DNA of 52,830 nucleotides, taken from contig JAVVPF010000022.1 in assembly GCA_036655895.1 (NCBI GenBank), positions 1-52,830 on the forward strand, read 5' to 3'. Origin of the DNA: Cloacibacillus sp. GTDB lineage: Bacteria; Synergistota; Synergistia; Synergistales; Synergistaceae. Position numbers and translations under genes: made by a program. The first letter of the stretch is position 1, and every line of letters starts with the position of its first letter. Of this stretch, positions 1-9,085 are shown in pieces. The notes below the pieces were generated by a model that was not told where the DNA came from, searched no databases, and saw only the letters and a program-made list of their open reading frames with translations.

Positions 1-1180
1 GGTATCTTTTTGAATTCGCGCCCGTGTCCGCGCGGCGTGGAGTCGATTTCGCCTTTGCCGGCAGCACCGGCGGCTCCTCGCGGCGTTTTTCCGGCGCCAT
101 GTCCGTTTTAGTCAGCGAATAGGCCGGTTCGTCAAAGGGTGCGGAATCTCCCTCTATCGTCTTTCTGCGAAGCTGCCCGCAGGCCGCGTCTATATCGGCG
201 CCCTGCTCCGAGCGTATCTCCGTCTCAAAGCCCGCGGTCTGAAGCACGCTGCGGAATTTCAGCACGTCTTCGGACTTAGGTTTTTCATAACGGCCGTCGA
301 CTGAGTTGTAGGGGATGAGGTTGACGAAGGAATGTATGCCCTTCAAATAACGCACGAGAGCGCGCGCGTGGTCGAGGCTGTCGTTCACGCCGCCAAAGAG
401 CGTGTATTCTATTGATATGCGGTCGCCGGTCGCGTCCTGGTATTCCTGCATCGCCGTGCGGAGCTGGTCTACCGGGTAGCTCTGGTTGACCGGCATGAGG
501 AAGCTGCGCAGTTCGTCGTCCGCTGCGTGCAGCGAAACGGCGAGGCGCACTCCAAGGCCGGACTGGGCGAGAGCCTTGATGCCGGGGATGACGCCGGAGG
601 TTGAGATCGTGATGTGACGAATGCCCAGATTTCTCATCTTCGGGTCGTTCAGCATTCTGACGGATTTCAGAACGGCGTCGGTGTTCATGAACGGTTCGCC
701 CATTCCCATGTAGACGACGTTGTTGACCTCGCGTCCGGCCCTTTTTTCGATAGCGAGCACCTGCCCCGCTATCTCGCCTGCGGTAAGATTGCGCACGAAG
801 CCTGAGAGGCCCGTTGCGCAGAATGTGCACTGGAGGGGGCAGCCTACCTGCGTGGAGATGCAGGCGGTGAGGCGTTCGCCGTATTTCATGAGCACGGATT
901 CGACGGAGTTGCCGTCGGCGAGCTGCAAGAGGAACTTGCGCGTGCCGTCCGAGGAGCGCTGCTCGCGCACGATTGACGGATAGTGGACGTTGACCTTTTC
1001 GTCAAGCTTCGCGCGAAGTTCTTTTGAAAGGTTCGTCATGCCCTCTGTGTCGTCTGTGTGCTTCTGCCAGAGCCACTGACATATCTGGTCCGCTCTGAAT
1101 TTGGGTTCCTGAAGGCCCTTTTCAAGGTATTCCTTCCACTCGTCGCAGTTCATATCTAAAGCGTATCTTTTTTCTGCCAT
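1..1180 (-). CDS. rlmN: 23S rRNA (adenine-C2)-methyltransferase RlmN, 3' end outside window
   Basis: This is a radical-SAM methyltransferase that methylates A2503 of 23S rRNA and, in many bacteria, A37 of some tRNAs. The frame is open from the ATG at 1180 to the left edge, so the stop is not visible. The start region reads MAEKRYALDMNCDEW, with a GAGG ribosome-binding site upstream. The radical-SAM Cys motif is seen as GCPLQCTFCATG near residue 115. Further family motifs follow: NVVYMGMGEP, ISTSGVIPGI, SLHAADDELR and a C-terminal GADIDAACGQL. About 50 residues of basic, proline-rich sequence continue past the usual end of RlmN, and the frame is still open at base 1. It starts about 115 bp after the stop of the upstream acyltransferase gene and probably has its own promoter in that gap. 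Identity is secure; the length of the tail is unknown. Confidence 0.95.
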   Translation of the reverse strand, partial: MAEKRYALDMNCDEWKEYLEKGLQEPKFRADQICQWLWQKHTDDTEGMTNLSKELRAKLDEKVNVHYPSIVREQRSSDGTRKFLLQLADGNSVESVLMKYGERLTACISTQVGCPLQCTFCATGLSGFVRNLTAGEIAGQVLAIEKRAGREVNNVVYMGMGEPFMNTDAVLKSVRMLNDPKMRNLGIRHITISTSGVIPGIKALAQSGLGVRLAVSLHAADDELRSFLMPVNQSYPVDQLRTAMQEYQDATGDRISIEYTLFGGVNDSLDHARALVRYLKGIHSFVNLIPYNSVDGRYEKPKSEDVLKFRSVLQTAGFETEIRSEQGADIDAACGQLRRKTIEGDSAPFDEPAYSLTKTDMAPEKRREEPPVLPAKAKSTPRRADTGANSKRY

Positions 1181-1296
1181 AATTATTAACCTCGTTCTTA
1201 TTTTCTTAATAACAGTTTAGCAGTTATTGGGGTTAAATGGCAATGTGCAATACACATAAATGATGGAGCTATTATTTTATGAAAGGGGCGTCCGCT

Positions 1297-2157
1297 CTAG
1301 TCCGTTATTATTTCGCGAAACCGCCTGTGCTGCCAGAGCCACTGTCCGGGGTTTTCCCTTATCATTTTTTCGTAGGCTTCGTTCATTTTCTTTGTGAGAT
1401 ATAGTATCGCGTCGTCGCGCTTCATGCCGACGGGATGGGCTATTGGCTCTTCGGCGCGTATTTTGAATTTAAAGGGCGCAAGCCGCTGTGTAAAGAACGG
1501 GATCATAGGCGCTCCGGTGAGCACAGAAAAGGCCGCGGGGCCGCATACCGTGGAGGTTGGCTCTCCAAAGAACGGGATCATTTCGCCCTCTCCGCCGCCG
1601 TGCTGGTCTCCTAAAGCGCCGAATATGTTATTGCGCCGCAAAAGCGAGACTACGCGCATCATGTTTTCTTCTTTTGAGATGGTGCGCAGGCCGGAGCTTC
1701 CGCGCAGCGTCTCGATAAGCTCCTTCATGAACGGGCTGTCGGAATGACGCACGATGCCGTAAAAAGGGTAATGACGGGCGAGCCAGGCCGCGGAAAATTC
1801 CCAGCTCCCAAGGTGGGCCGAAAAAACGACTGCGCCCCGGCCCGCCGCAAGCGCTTCGTCGATGCGCTCCATGTGCTCGCATTCGACGGCCATGCGGTCG
1901 ATGAGCGATGGGTCTTTCTGCCACGCGAGCATCTCGACGCCGGTCCATATCATGCTCTCGCATGAGGACGAAAATATCGCCGCGCGCTCCTGTCTGCTTT
2001 TTTCTGGAAAGCAGAGCGCGATGTTCCGAAGCGCGATGTCTTTTCTGACGCCGGAGAGCCTGAGAATGGGTATGATGAGCCCGGCCAGAGCGTTTGCGCT
2101 CCAGCCCGGCTTTATTTTGTGTGCGAATGCGAGAAAGGCCTTTACTTTTTTATCCAT
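1297..2157 (-). CDS. LpxL/HtrB-family lipid A acyltransferase
   Basis: Membrane-associated acyltransferase of the LpxL/LpxM (HtrB/MsbB) family, which transfers acyl chains onto lipid A precursors on the inner face of the inner membrane. At 286 residues it is close to the family's usual length of about 300. The catalytic HxxxxE/D motif is intact as SAHLGSWEF near residue 115. The C-terminal region has the family signature GQWLWQHRRF. The N-terminus lacks a strongly hydrophobic anchor. It starts just after the tyrS terminator, so it may be transcribed separately or by read-through. A second homologue at 50196-51026 lacks the catalytic residues. The exact acyl chain and acceptor cannot be told from sequence. 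Confidence 0.88.
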   Translation of the reverse strand: MDKKVKAFLAFAHKIKPGWSANALAGLIIPILRLSGVRKDIALRNIALCFPEKSRQERAAIFSSSCESMIWTGVEMLAWQKDPSLIDRMAVECEHMERIDEALAAGRGAVVFSAHLGSWEFSAAWLARHYPFYGIVRHSDSPFMKELIETLRGSSGLRTISKEENMMRVVSLLRRNNIFGALGDQHGGGEGEMIPFFGEPTSTVCGPAAFSVLTGAPMIPFFTQRLAPFKFKIRAEEPIAHPVGMKRDDAILYLTKKMNEAYEKMIRENPGQWLWQHRRFREIITD

Positions 2158-2176
2158 GATCTGTGAATAACAAAAA

Positions 2177-2196
2177 GCGGCCCGTGACTGGGCCGC
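2177..2196 (-). terminator. Rho-independent terminator after tyrS
   Basis: A perfect 7-bp GC stem (GCGGCCC/GGGCCGC) with a 6-base loop lies between the tyrS stop and the next gene. Read on the minus strand it is followed by TTTTTG, as expected for tyrS termination. The opposite strand also has a run of T, but no convergent gene is present. Confidence 0.85.
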
Positions 2197-2204
2197 CTTT
2201 TGTT

Positions 2205-3482
2205 TTATTTCACTTTCAGCAGACGGAAGTCCTTCTTGCCTACGTTGAGCTGAAGATAACGGCCCGAAAGAAGGTCCGCCTCCGTCACCACACGTCCGGC
2301 GTCCGTCAGTTTTTCGCCGTTGAGGTAGGCGCCGCCCTCTTTTATCTTTTTCTTCGCGTTGCCCTTTGAGTCGCAGGCTCCGCAGAGGACGAGCAAGTCT
2401 GTGACGCCGTTCGTCTCCGCTATGTCCGCTTCGGCGCAGGGTATCTCTTCGGAGAGGGTGTCCAGCACCTCGGCCGCCGCCTCTTTGATGTTCATCTCGC
2501 CAAAGAGCACGGCGCTTGCCTCGCGCACGCGCTCGGCCGCCGCCTCTCCATGGACGCGGCAGGTCATCTCCCAGGCAAGCTCCTGCTGGGCGCGGCGCAG
2601 ATGGGGAGCCTTTTCGTGTTCTTCAAGCAGAGCTTTTATTTCGTCAAGCTCCCTGAAGGTAAACAGCTTGTAAAGTTTTTCGAGATCTTTGTCATCGACG
2701 TTTATCCAGAACTGGTAGAACTTGTAGACGCTTGTGCGCTTTGAGGAGAGGTAGACCGCTCCGCTCTCGGACTTGCCGAACTTCTGACCCTGCGAGTTGA
2801 GCAGCAGCGGGAAGGTCATGCCGTAGCACTGGCCGCCGGATTTTTTGCGCGTAAGATCCATGCCGGCTATGATGTTCACCTGCTGGTCGTTGCCGCCCAT
2901 TTGCAGCGTGCAGCCGTATTCGTTGTAGAGGTGGTTGAAGTCGAAGGCCTGAAGCAGTATGTATGAAAGTTCCGTGTATGTTATTGATTTGTCCGGGTCA
3001 AGCACGCGGCTTCTCACATATTCGCGGTTGACGAGGAAGCTGACAGGGAAGAATTTTCCTGTGTCGCGCAGGAACTCTATGAATCTTTCGTTTTTGAGCC
3101 AGTCGTTGTTGTTGACCAGCATCGCGCTGTTTTCGCCGCTGTCAAAGTTCAGGAAGTGGCGCAGCTGGCCCGCTATGCAGGAGACGTTGTGCGCGATAAG
3201 ATCCTCCGAGAGCAGGTTCCTCTCCGAGTTTTTGCCGGACGGGTCGCCGATGCGTCCCGTGCCGCCGCCCGCTATCGCGATGGGGCGGTGTCCCAGCCGC
3301 TGGAGCCACGCAAGCCCCATGATGGCCACGAGGTTGCCGACATGCAGGCTGTCCGCGCTTGGGTCAAATCCGATGTAGCCCGTCACCATATTGTTTTTGA
3401 AGTGCTGCTGAAGCTCTTCATCGTGGCTGCTCCATTCTACGAAGCCGCGCTCTCTCAAGACCTGTAGTGCGTTTGTGTACAT
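2205..3482 (-). CDS. tyrS: Tyrosyl-tRNA synthetase
   Basis: Class I aminoacyl-tRNA synthetase that charges tRNA-Tyr in the cytosol. The protein is 425 residues, the usual bacterial length. The HIGH-like motif is seen as HVGN near residue 47. It is followed by GGGTGRIGDPSGK and the KMSKS-loop equivalent KFGKSESG near residue 235. The last 70 or so residues form an S4 RNA-binding domain (GGAYLNGEKL, VGKKDFRLLKVK). The ATG at 3482 has a good GGAGGG site upstream. The short upstream region shows a GC-rich hairpin but no recognisable T-box leader. A strong terminator follows the stop codon. Confidence 0.97.
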   Translation of the reverse strand: MYTNALQVLRERGFVEWSSHDEELQQHFKNNMVTGYIGFDPSADSLHVGNLVAIMGLAWLQRLGHRPIAIAGGGTGRIGDPSGKNSERNLLSEDLIAHNVSCIAGQLRHFLNFDSGENSAMLVNNNDWLKNERFIEFLRDTGKFFPVSFLVNREYVRSRVLDPDKSITYTELSYILLQAFDFNHLYNEYGCTLQMGGNDQQVNIIAGMDLTRKKSGGQCYGMTFPLLLNSQGQKFGKSESGAVYLSSKRTSVYKFYQFWINVDDKDLEKLYKLFTFRELDEIKALLEEHEKAPHLRRAQQELAWEMTCRVHGEAAAERVREASAVLFGEMNIKEAAAEVLDTLSEEIPCAEADIAETNGVTDLLVLCGACDSKGNAKKKIKEGGAYLNGEKLTDAGRVVTEADLLSGRYLQLNVGKKDFRLLKVK

Positions 3483-3507
3483 CTAAAAACCCTCCAGATT
3501 TATTGAA

Positions 3508-3552
3508 CCGCCGACCGTAACGCAGCGTCGCTGCTGCGCCTTAGGCCGGCGG
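3508..3552 (-). promoter_or_regulatory. GC-rich hairpin between the 531-aa gene and tyrS
   Basis: Outer arms CCGCCG (3508-3513) and CGGCGG (3547-3552) enclose an inner GCAGC/GCTGC hairpin. It sits 25 bases upstream of the tyrS start and just after the stop of the upstream gene. It could terminate the upstream gene or form part of the tyrS leader. The U-tract is poor on either strand, so the role is open. Confidence 0.4.
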
Positions 3553-3579
3553 AATATTGACAAATTATCGCCGCTTGCG

Positions 3580-5175
3580 CTATTTGGACGATTTATACCA
3601 GTTGATGCGGCCTGAAAGCGGCTCTTCCCATACGATGAGCACGCGGCCCATTTTTTTGAGCACGCTTCCGAAGGAGTCTGTTATGCCCTGGTCGAATGGC
3701 GTCAGCTTCATCTCCGGCTGTATAGGCTCCGGCTGTTCCGCGTCGGCCTCAGGCTGCTCCGGATAGTTTTCGTCGTAAGTTCCTTCCGCACCGTCGGCTA
3801 TGCCCGCGTCCTCTGAGTCCTCGTCGTTCAGGAAGCTGCTCATCTTCGTCATCTCAGATAACGCGCCTCCGATGCGCGGCAGGTCGGCCAGCATCCAGCC
3901 TACTACAGCCTCGTCGTCTTTCAGGAAACGGCCCAGGCCGTCCTTCATGTTCAGCGACGAAGGCGTCGTGAGGCCGAAGACCGCGATGTTGTCACGGCCC
4001 GCGCCGATGACCGAGAAGGGCAGATTTGTAGCGCCGCCCGCGGTGAAGCCGGCAAGAGGCTTAGGCTCCGCGCCGAAAAACAGGTTCTTCCAGAAAGAGG
4101 AGATCAGCCTGTTCATCAGGTCGGGCTTTCCCGAAAGTTCCACAAGGAAGCCGGGAAGGGAGAACCACAGTATTCTATTCTGACCGCCCAGGGAAAATAT
4201 CGTTTCCCCTGAGAGTATCTCGCGTATCTCTGCGTCGTTCATTTCAAGGTTTTCGGCTATCTCGCCCAGCGAGCTGAACGGGAACGGCCAGTCCTGTGGC
4301 GCGCCGTCAAGCGGCGGCAGCACTATTCCCATTGAAAGCAAAAGCGGCTCGGGGATTATGCTGTTTGCCGTGTCCCATTTTTTGACCTTCATGTTGGATT
4401 TGAGGTAGCTTTCGACGAGGCTCGGCAGTTTGACCAGGCGCCAGCGCACCTCGCCCGCAGGGTCGCTCGCGTTTTTCTTGTCGGTATCGCGCCATGCCGC
4501 CTCGACCGTGATCGGGAACTTGTATTGCGAGTTGACAGTAGCCGCCCCTCCGTCGGATATTTCTATGTGCCCCGGCCAGCTCCGTTCGTCGGACCATTTC
4601 TTGCCGCCCAGCCCGTCGGACGAATTTTTGCCTACCGCGATCATGCGCTCCAGCACTCCAAGCTCCGCCGCCATGAGGACGTTTTTGCCGGCCACGGTGT
4701 AATAGACCGGAGAGCTCATAGAGCCGGACTCGATCGCCATTATTTTTGAATCGTTCTCACGGCGCACCCTCGCTCCGCGAAAAACTGCGGCGAGGCTTTT
4801 GGGCAGCTCGCCCTTTTTGAGCTTCGACGTCTCCGCGTCCGGGAAGCGGAACGAACAGAAGACCTCAGTGGTCTCATCTGCGCCGTTCTGCACCAGCATC
4901 CCGACCTCCTTCGCGTAGGAGGCGGCGGCAAGCAGCGCGTTGCGAGGCGTCCCTTCTTTGAGCAGCGCATAGATACCGTCTGTGAGCATCGCGGAGACCG
5001 GCTTAGGATAGCTGTATTCTTTTGTCTCTATGACCAGATAGGGCTTCGTATCGTCCGGCTTTGGTATCGCGGAAAGGACGCCAGACGAACTCCAGAAGCA
5101 CCAAGTCAGTACGGCGGCAATTAAAATGACCGCCGCGGCTCCTGCCCCACAGGCAATTTTAACCTTGGTATTCAT
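3580..5175 (-). CDS. Membrane-anchored extracytoplasmic protein of unknown function
   Basis: I do not recognise this 531-residue protein. Residues 1-30 carry a basic start and one hydrophobic helix (ACGAGAAAVILIAAVLTW), suggesting an N-terminal anchor with the rest in the periplasm. The body is globular and rich in beta-type segments, with no catalytic motif I can name. Around residues 460-495 there is a low-complexity stretch rich in Asp, Glu, Pro and Gln, probably a flexible linker before a short C-terminal segment. Large single-anchor proteins built this way are common in Synergistota genomes, so it may be lineage-specific. It lies upstream of tyrS on the same strand and downstream of the MBL-fold gene, with gaps of about 100 bp on both sides. 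Confidence 0.75.
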   Translation of the reverse strand: MNTKVKIACGAGAAAVILIAAVLTWCFWSSSGVLSAIPKPDDTKPYLVIETKEYSYPKPVSAMLTDGIYALLKEGTPRNALLAAASYAKEVGMLVQNGADETTEVFCSFRFPDAETSKLKKGELPKSLAAVFRGARVRRENDSKIMAIESGSMSSPVYYTVAGKNVLMAAELGVLERMIAVGKNSSDGLGGKKWSDERSWPGHIEISDGGAATVNSQYKFPITVEAAWRDTDKKNASDPAGEVRWRLVKLPSLVESYLKSNMKVKKWDTANSIIPEPLLLSMGIVLPPLDGAPQDWPFPFSSLGEIAENLEMNDAEIREILSGETIFSLGGQNRILWFSLPGFLVELSGKPDLMNRLISSFWKNLFFGAEPKPLAGFTAGGATNLPFSVIGAGRDNIAVFGLTTPSSLNMKDGLGRFLKDDEAVVGWMLADLPRIGGALSEMTKMSSFLNDEDSEDAGIADGAEGTYDENYPEQPEADAEQPEPIQPEMKLTPFDQGITDSFGSVLKKMGRVLIVWEEPLSGRINWYKSSK

Positions 5176-5268
5176 GCCGCATCCATCCTTATCTTTTTCG
5201 CGCCGCTCAGGCGTCGTTACCGTCTTTATTCCGGCGGCCGTCCTCCGGCCCCGGCCCTCTATTGCGCC

Positions 5269-6927
5269 TTACTGTCGTTTTATTATTCTATTTTCGCTCA
5301 CAGCCGCGGCCGTTTCAAGCAGTATTCTTGCAGAAACGAGCAGCGGCATTATGTTATTATACTGCTCTTCGTTCTTTATAAGCACTTCTTCCATTTCAAG
5401 AGTACGCGCCGATATGGCCCCAAGCGTGCGTTCCACATCCTGCGGGTCTATATGGATGCGGTCCAGGATGCGCTGCGAGATTATCGGCATCGCCGTCTTT
5501 GCCGAAGGTGCAGCCGCCACGCCAAGCTCTATCGTGTCGCCTATCGCCGGCACCTGCGCCGCGTAGCCTTTGTCCTTCAAGCCCAGTGCGAGGGACTGCG
5601 CGGACTTCGGTTCGCCGTGGACCACGATAAAACGCGCCTTCTTCGGAAAATGTCCGGCCCATTCAAGCAGGTCGTCGCGGTCGGCGTGCGCGGAAAATCC
5701 GTTCAGCGTGTGGAACTGCGCCTTGACGGAGATCTCCTCGCCCGCTATGCGGACGGTCTTCGCTCCGTCGACGAGACGGCGGCCCAGCGTGCCGTAGGCC
5801 TGATAGCCCACGAAGAATACGTGAGTGTCGTTTTTAAAAAGGTTGTGTTTTAAGTGGTGCATTATGCGGCCGCCGGAACACATGCCGCTTCCGGCAAGGA
5901 CTATGCCTTCGGCCTTTTCGTTGATGGCGCGCGACTGTTCGGGAGTGCGCACGTAGCTGAAGCCGCGGGGCTCGAACGGATCTTCATTGTTGTTCAGCAT
6001 GTCTTTTAATTCGCGCGAGAGCAGGCCCACATATTTAGAATATATCTCCGTCGTCTTGACGCCCATCGGAGAGTCGAGATAGATGGGGCCCATGCGCAGG
6101 CCGGGGAGTTTTTTCTGGAGCAGCGTAAATTCATAGAGCATCCGCTGCGCGCGGTCCACGACGAAGGTCGGCACGAGCACTTTGCCGCCGTACCGTATCG
6201 CCTCTTCCATGGCGCTCTGAAATTCGGCGCGCGTATCCTCAAGGGATTTATGGAGGCGGTCGCCGTATGTGGATTCTATTAGAACGTAGTCAGCCTCTTC
6301 GAGGATGACGGGTGGTTTTTCTATTACGCCGTCAAACGGGCCGAGGTCTCCCGAAAAGACGACCTTGACCGTTTTTTCCGGCATATTTTCCGGGCCGTCG
6401 ACCTTATCCGTTATCCATGTTTCTATTATGGCGCTTCCCAGTATATGGCCCGCCTCGCGAAAACGCACCTTAAGCCCGGGGAGTATCTGCGTTATCTCGT
6501 CGTAATGCATTGCGGAGCGATGGCCTAAAGTATCTTCAACGTCTTGTTCAGTGTAGAGCGCGACGACCGGAGGCAGGCCCTTGCGCGCGTTTTTGCGCGT
6601 GCGCCATTCGGCGTCCTCCTGCATGATGTGCGCGGAGTCGCGAAGCAGTATCTCAATGAGCTGCGACGTGGCGTCCGTGCAGTAAACTTTTCCTTTGAAG
6701 CCCTGTTTGACCAGAAGCGGTATCCTTCCGCTGTGGTCGATGTGCGCGTGGGTGAGAAGAAGTGCGTCTATCTCCGCTGGATTGTAAGGCAATTGCTCGC
6801 TTTCGTGCCTATCTTCGTCAGCGCCTTGATGTGCGCCGCAGTCGACAAGCACCTTGTAACCGGATGTTTCTATCATATAATTGGATCCGGTAACTTCACC
6901 GGCAGCGCCGAATATTCGAAGTCTCAT
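5269..6927 (-). CDS. Beta-CASP metallo-beta-lactamase-fold RNA-processing protein
   Basis: Member of the metallo-beta-lactamase/beta-CASP family (CPSF73-like), usually RNA exo- or endonucleases in the cytosol. Zinc-binding motif THAHIDHSG is near residue 59, followed by GHILGSA and FSGDLG in the lactamase core. The beta-CASP insert includes GSGMCSGGRI. The C-terminal metallo motifs FSAHADRDDL and VVHGEP are present, as in the RMMBL domain. About 60 extra residues follow the fold, making 552 residues against about 450-540 for the family. The last part (VLIKNEEQYNNIMPLL) looks helical. It lies 57 bp downstream of the histidine kinase gene and could share its transcript. The substrate RNA is not known. 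Confidence 0.9.
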   Translation of the reverse strand: MRLRIFGAAGEVTGSNYMIETSGYKVLVDCGAHQGADEDRHESEQLPYNPAEIDALLLTHAHIDHSGRIPLLVKQGFKGKVYCTDATSQLIEILLRDSAHIMQEDAEWRTRKNARKGLPPVVALYTEQDVEDTLGHRSAMHYDEITQILPGLKVRFREAGHILGSAIIETWITDKVDGPENMPEKTVKVVFSGDLGPFDGVIEKPPVILEEADYVLIESTYGDRLHKSLEDTRAEFQSAMEEAIRYGGKVLVPTFVVDRAQRMLYEFTLLQKKLPGLRMGPIYLDSPMGVKTTEIYSKYVGLLSRELKDMLNNNEDPFEPRGFSYVRTPEQSRAINEKAEGIVLAGSGMCSGGRIMHHLKHNLFKNDTHVFFVGYQAYGTLGRRLVDGAKTVRIAGEEISVKAQFHTLNGFSAHADRDDLLEWAGHFPKKARFIVVHGEPKSAQSLALGLKDKGYAAQVPAIGDTIELGVAAAPSAKTAMPIISQRILDRIHIDPQDVERTLGAISARTLEMEEVLIKNEEQYNNIMPLLVSARILLETAAAVSENRIIKRQ

Positions 6928-6984
6928 TTTTCCGCCCGGAGGCTCCCACCTTTCAAAGCATCAAATAGTAGCACAAATACATCT

Positions 6985-8382
6985 CTATTCTACACTTTGT
7001 GACGGTACTTCACAACTTGTAATTGTGCCAAATCCAGGCTTTGAATCAATTATCAGAGTCCCCCCCGCAAGCCTGATGCGCTCTTTCATATTTGAGAGGC
7101 CTCTGTGCCCGTGGATGCGGAGTTCCTTTACATCCTCCGGCATCGTGAAGCCTGAGCCGTTGTCCTCGATGCGCATCAAGATAGCGTTGTTCCTTCGCTC
7201 AAGAAGCACCGAGATAAGCGTTGAATTGCCGTGATGCACGGAATTATTTATCGACTCCTGCGCCACGCGGTAAAAGGCGAGGCAGAGCGGCAGCGGCAGG
7301 ATGTTTTCTTCATATTCAAGGTCGTCCACTATCTCCAGATCTATCTTTACGCCAAGCTGCACCGACATCCGGTTGCAAAGCTCCTGCAATGAATGGGCGA
7401 GGCCCAAGTCGAGCCACGGCGGCGTCAGGTTGTTGCAGAACTCGCGCAGCTCCTTCACGCCTATCATCGCGACCTTTTCAGCGTTGTCGAGGCTCGCCAT
7501 TATCTGCTGGTTGCCGTCCACTTCAAGCTCGAGCAGACGCAGGCGCTGCACGAGCGCCGTCACGTCCTGGAGCGGCCCGTCGTGTATCTCGCGCGAGATG
7601 CGCTCGCGTTCCTCTTCCTGGGCCTTGATGATATCCGTGACGTAATCGCGAGAAAGCTGCTCCTTGTCTATCGCAGACTGAGCGAGCACTACAAAGGTAG
7701 AACGAAGCTGCTGGAGCTCCGGCACCGCCTCCGGAGCCTCTTCGGCTGGCAGCTCGTATCCGAGGCGCAGCGAAGAGACCTCGTCGTCAAAATCTCTGAG
7801 CGGCAATATGACTTTTTCATAAAGAAGATAGATGGCAAGTATCATAAAGACCGCCATCAGCCCCATGACGAACGGCCAGACGCTTACGAGCAGCACCATA
7901 GGGCCGAACAGCTTCTGCCACTGCACGGCCGCTACGATATATAAACGTTCCGATGGGATGCGGTAGGTCATGCCTGTCAGGTAGTTGCCGCCGGAGACGC
8001 GTATCTTGACGGGCGCAAGCGCGTTGAAGTCGGCGGCGTGCTCCATCAAAAGATTCACCTGCCCGGGAGTGCCGTAGACGAGGTCTCCGTCGTCCTGAAC
8101 GACGACGAAGATCCCGGGAAGGTTCATTTCGCTGAGCAGCGAGGCCATCGTGTTTATATCGCGCGCGACAGGCACCTTTTTTGCGCCGGCTTTGACGATG
8201 CTCCACTTTTTTGAATCGAGCCGGGCGGCCACGCTGTCTACAAGGTTTTGAACGTAGCTGCCCGAAATGGACTCCATGCTGCTCTCAAACTGGTCGTATA
8301 TGATCCACGCGAAAAACAGCGCCATCATAGTAGGCGTCAGAAGAGCGAATATCAGCTTGTACAGGAGTCCCTTTTTTTTCAT
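6985..8382 (-). CDS. NarL-type sensor histidine kinase
   Basis: Membrane sensor kinase of the HisKA_3 (NarX/DegS-like) class. Two hydrophobic segments near residues 10-28 and 162-188 flank a periplasmic sensing region of about 130 residues with no recognised ligand fold. A HAMP-like linker follows. The phosphoacceptor is in SREIHDGPLQD near residue 265, and the ATPase domain shows FYRVAQESINNSVHHG and DNGSGF with a final GFGTITS. Its ATG directly abuts the stop of the response-regulator gene (TAA then ATG with no gap), so the two are translationally coupled and surely cognate. The signal cannot be inferred from sequence. Confidence 0.93.
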   Translation of the reverse strand: MKKKGLLYKLIFALLTPTMMALFFAWIIYDQFESSMESISGSYVQNLVDSVAARLDSKKWSIVKAGAKKVPVARDINTMASLLSEMNLPGIFVVVQDDGDLVYGTPGQVNLLMEHAADFNALAPVKIRVSGGNYLTGMTYRIPSERLYIVAAVQWQKLFGPMVLLVSVWPFVMGLMAVFMILAIYLLYEKVILPLRDFDDEVSSLRLGYELPAEEAPEAVPELQQLRSTFVVLAQSAIDKEQLSRDYVTDIIKAQEEERERISREIHDGPLQDVTALVQRLRLLELEVDGNQQIMASLDNAEKVAMIGVKELREFCNNLTPPWLDLGLAHSLQELCNRMSVQLGVKIDLEIVDDLEYEENILPLPLCLAFYRVAQESINNSVHHGNSTLISVLLERRNNAILMRIEDNGSGFTMPEDVKELRIHGHRGLSNMKERIRLAGGTLIIDSKPGFGTITSCEVPSQSVE

Positions 8383-9021
8383 TTAATCAAGAAGCTCCTC
8401 CATGGTCACTATGCCGTATTTCAATGAAAGCAGCATCGCTTCCGTCTTATTTTTCGCGCCGAGCTTGTCGTAGATGGAGGCAAGATGCGTCTGCACCGTG
8501 CGTTCGCTGATAAAGAGCTGCGTCGCTATCTCCTTGCCGGAAAGTCCGCGCGCCGCAAGCAGAAGCACTTCGCGCTCGCGCACCGAGACTGGTTCTGGAA
8601 CGAAATCTTCGCCGTCCTCTACGGCGTTCGCAACATCGCTGTCAAGATAAAAACCGCCGCGTGCCGCGATGCGGATGGCGCGGGAGAGAGTGTCCATCGT
8701 CGCGGTCTTCAGCACATAGCCGCGCGCGCCGGCGCGCAGAGCCGCCATAACGTACTGATTTGAGTCGTATGAGGTGAGCATGAGGGAGGCCGTCGGTATG
8801 CCGGCTTCCTTGACCTTGCGCGCAAGAGCGATGCCGTCAAGCCCCGGCATCCTGATGTCAAGCAGCGCTATCTGGGGCCTGTGCGTCTGGATGCCGGCCC
8901 ATGTCGCGTTTCCGTCGGCGTACTCGCCCACAATGGTGAAGTCCGGCTCCTTTGAAAGATACCCTTTGATGCCCTCTCTTGTAAGCGGATGGTCGTCAGC
9001 AAGAATTATCGAAATAGACAT
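8383..9021 (-). CDS. NarL/FixJ-family response regulator
   Basis: Cytosolic transcription factor of 212 residues. The receiver domain (1-120) has the acidic pair in ILADDHP, the phospho-acceptor Asp in LLDIRMPGLDG, the Thr in MLTSYD and the Lys in YVLKTA. A LuxR-type helix-turn-helix follows near residues 148-205, with GLSGKEIATQLFISERTVQTHL. It is the first gene of the pair and is followed without a gap by its kinase. A TATAAT hexamer lies about 27 bases upstream of the ATG on the minus strand (9053-9048), but no clear -35 box was found at normal spacing. Confidence 0.95.
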   Translation of the reverse strand: MSISIILADDHPLTREGIKGYLSKEPDFTIVGEYADGNATWAGIQTHRPQIALLDIRMPGLDGIALARKVKEAGIPTASLMLTSYDSNQYVMAALRAGARGYVLKTATMDTLSRAIRIAARGGFYLDSDVANAVEDGEDFVPEPVSVREREVLLLAARGLSGKEIATQLFISERTVQTHLASIYDKLGAKNKTEAMLLSLKYGIVTMEELLD

Positions 9022-9085
9022 ATCGTTGGTGCTCCCTTCAGTTTTATATTATAGTATTAGTTTGCAACAAATATTGCGGTAAAAA

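Noticed and set aside
285-983. Open frames on both strands over 285-983
   Set aside because: They are out-of-frame shadows of rlmN, whose own frame shows the radical-SAM motif and family signatures.
3483-3579. T-box leader upstream of tyrS
   Set aside because: The gap is too short (under 100 bp) and lacks the T-box sequence; only a GC-rich hairpin is visible.
7221-7944. Long plus-strand frames opposite the histidine kinase
   Set aside because: They are antisense readings of a GC-rich gene, with Arg/Ala/Ser-rich low-complexity translation and no ribosome-binding sites.
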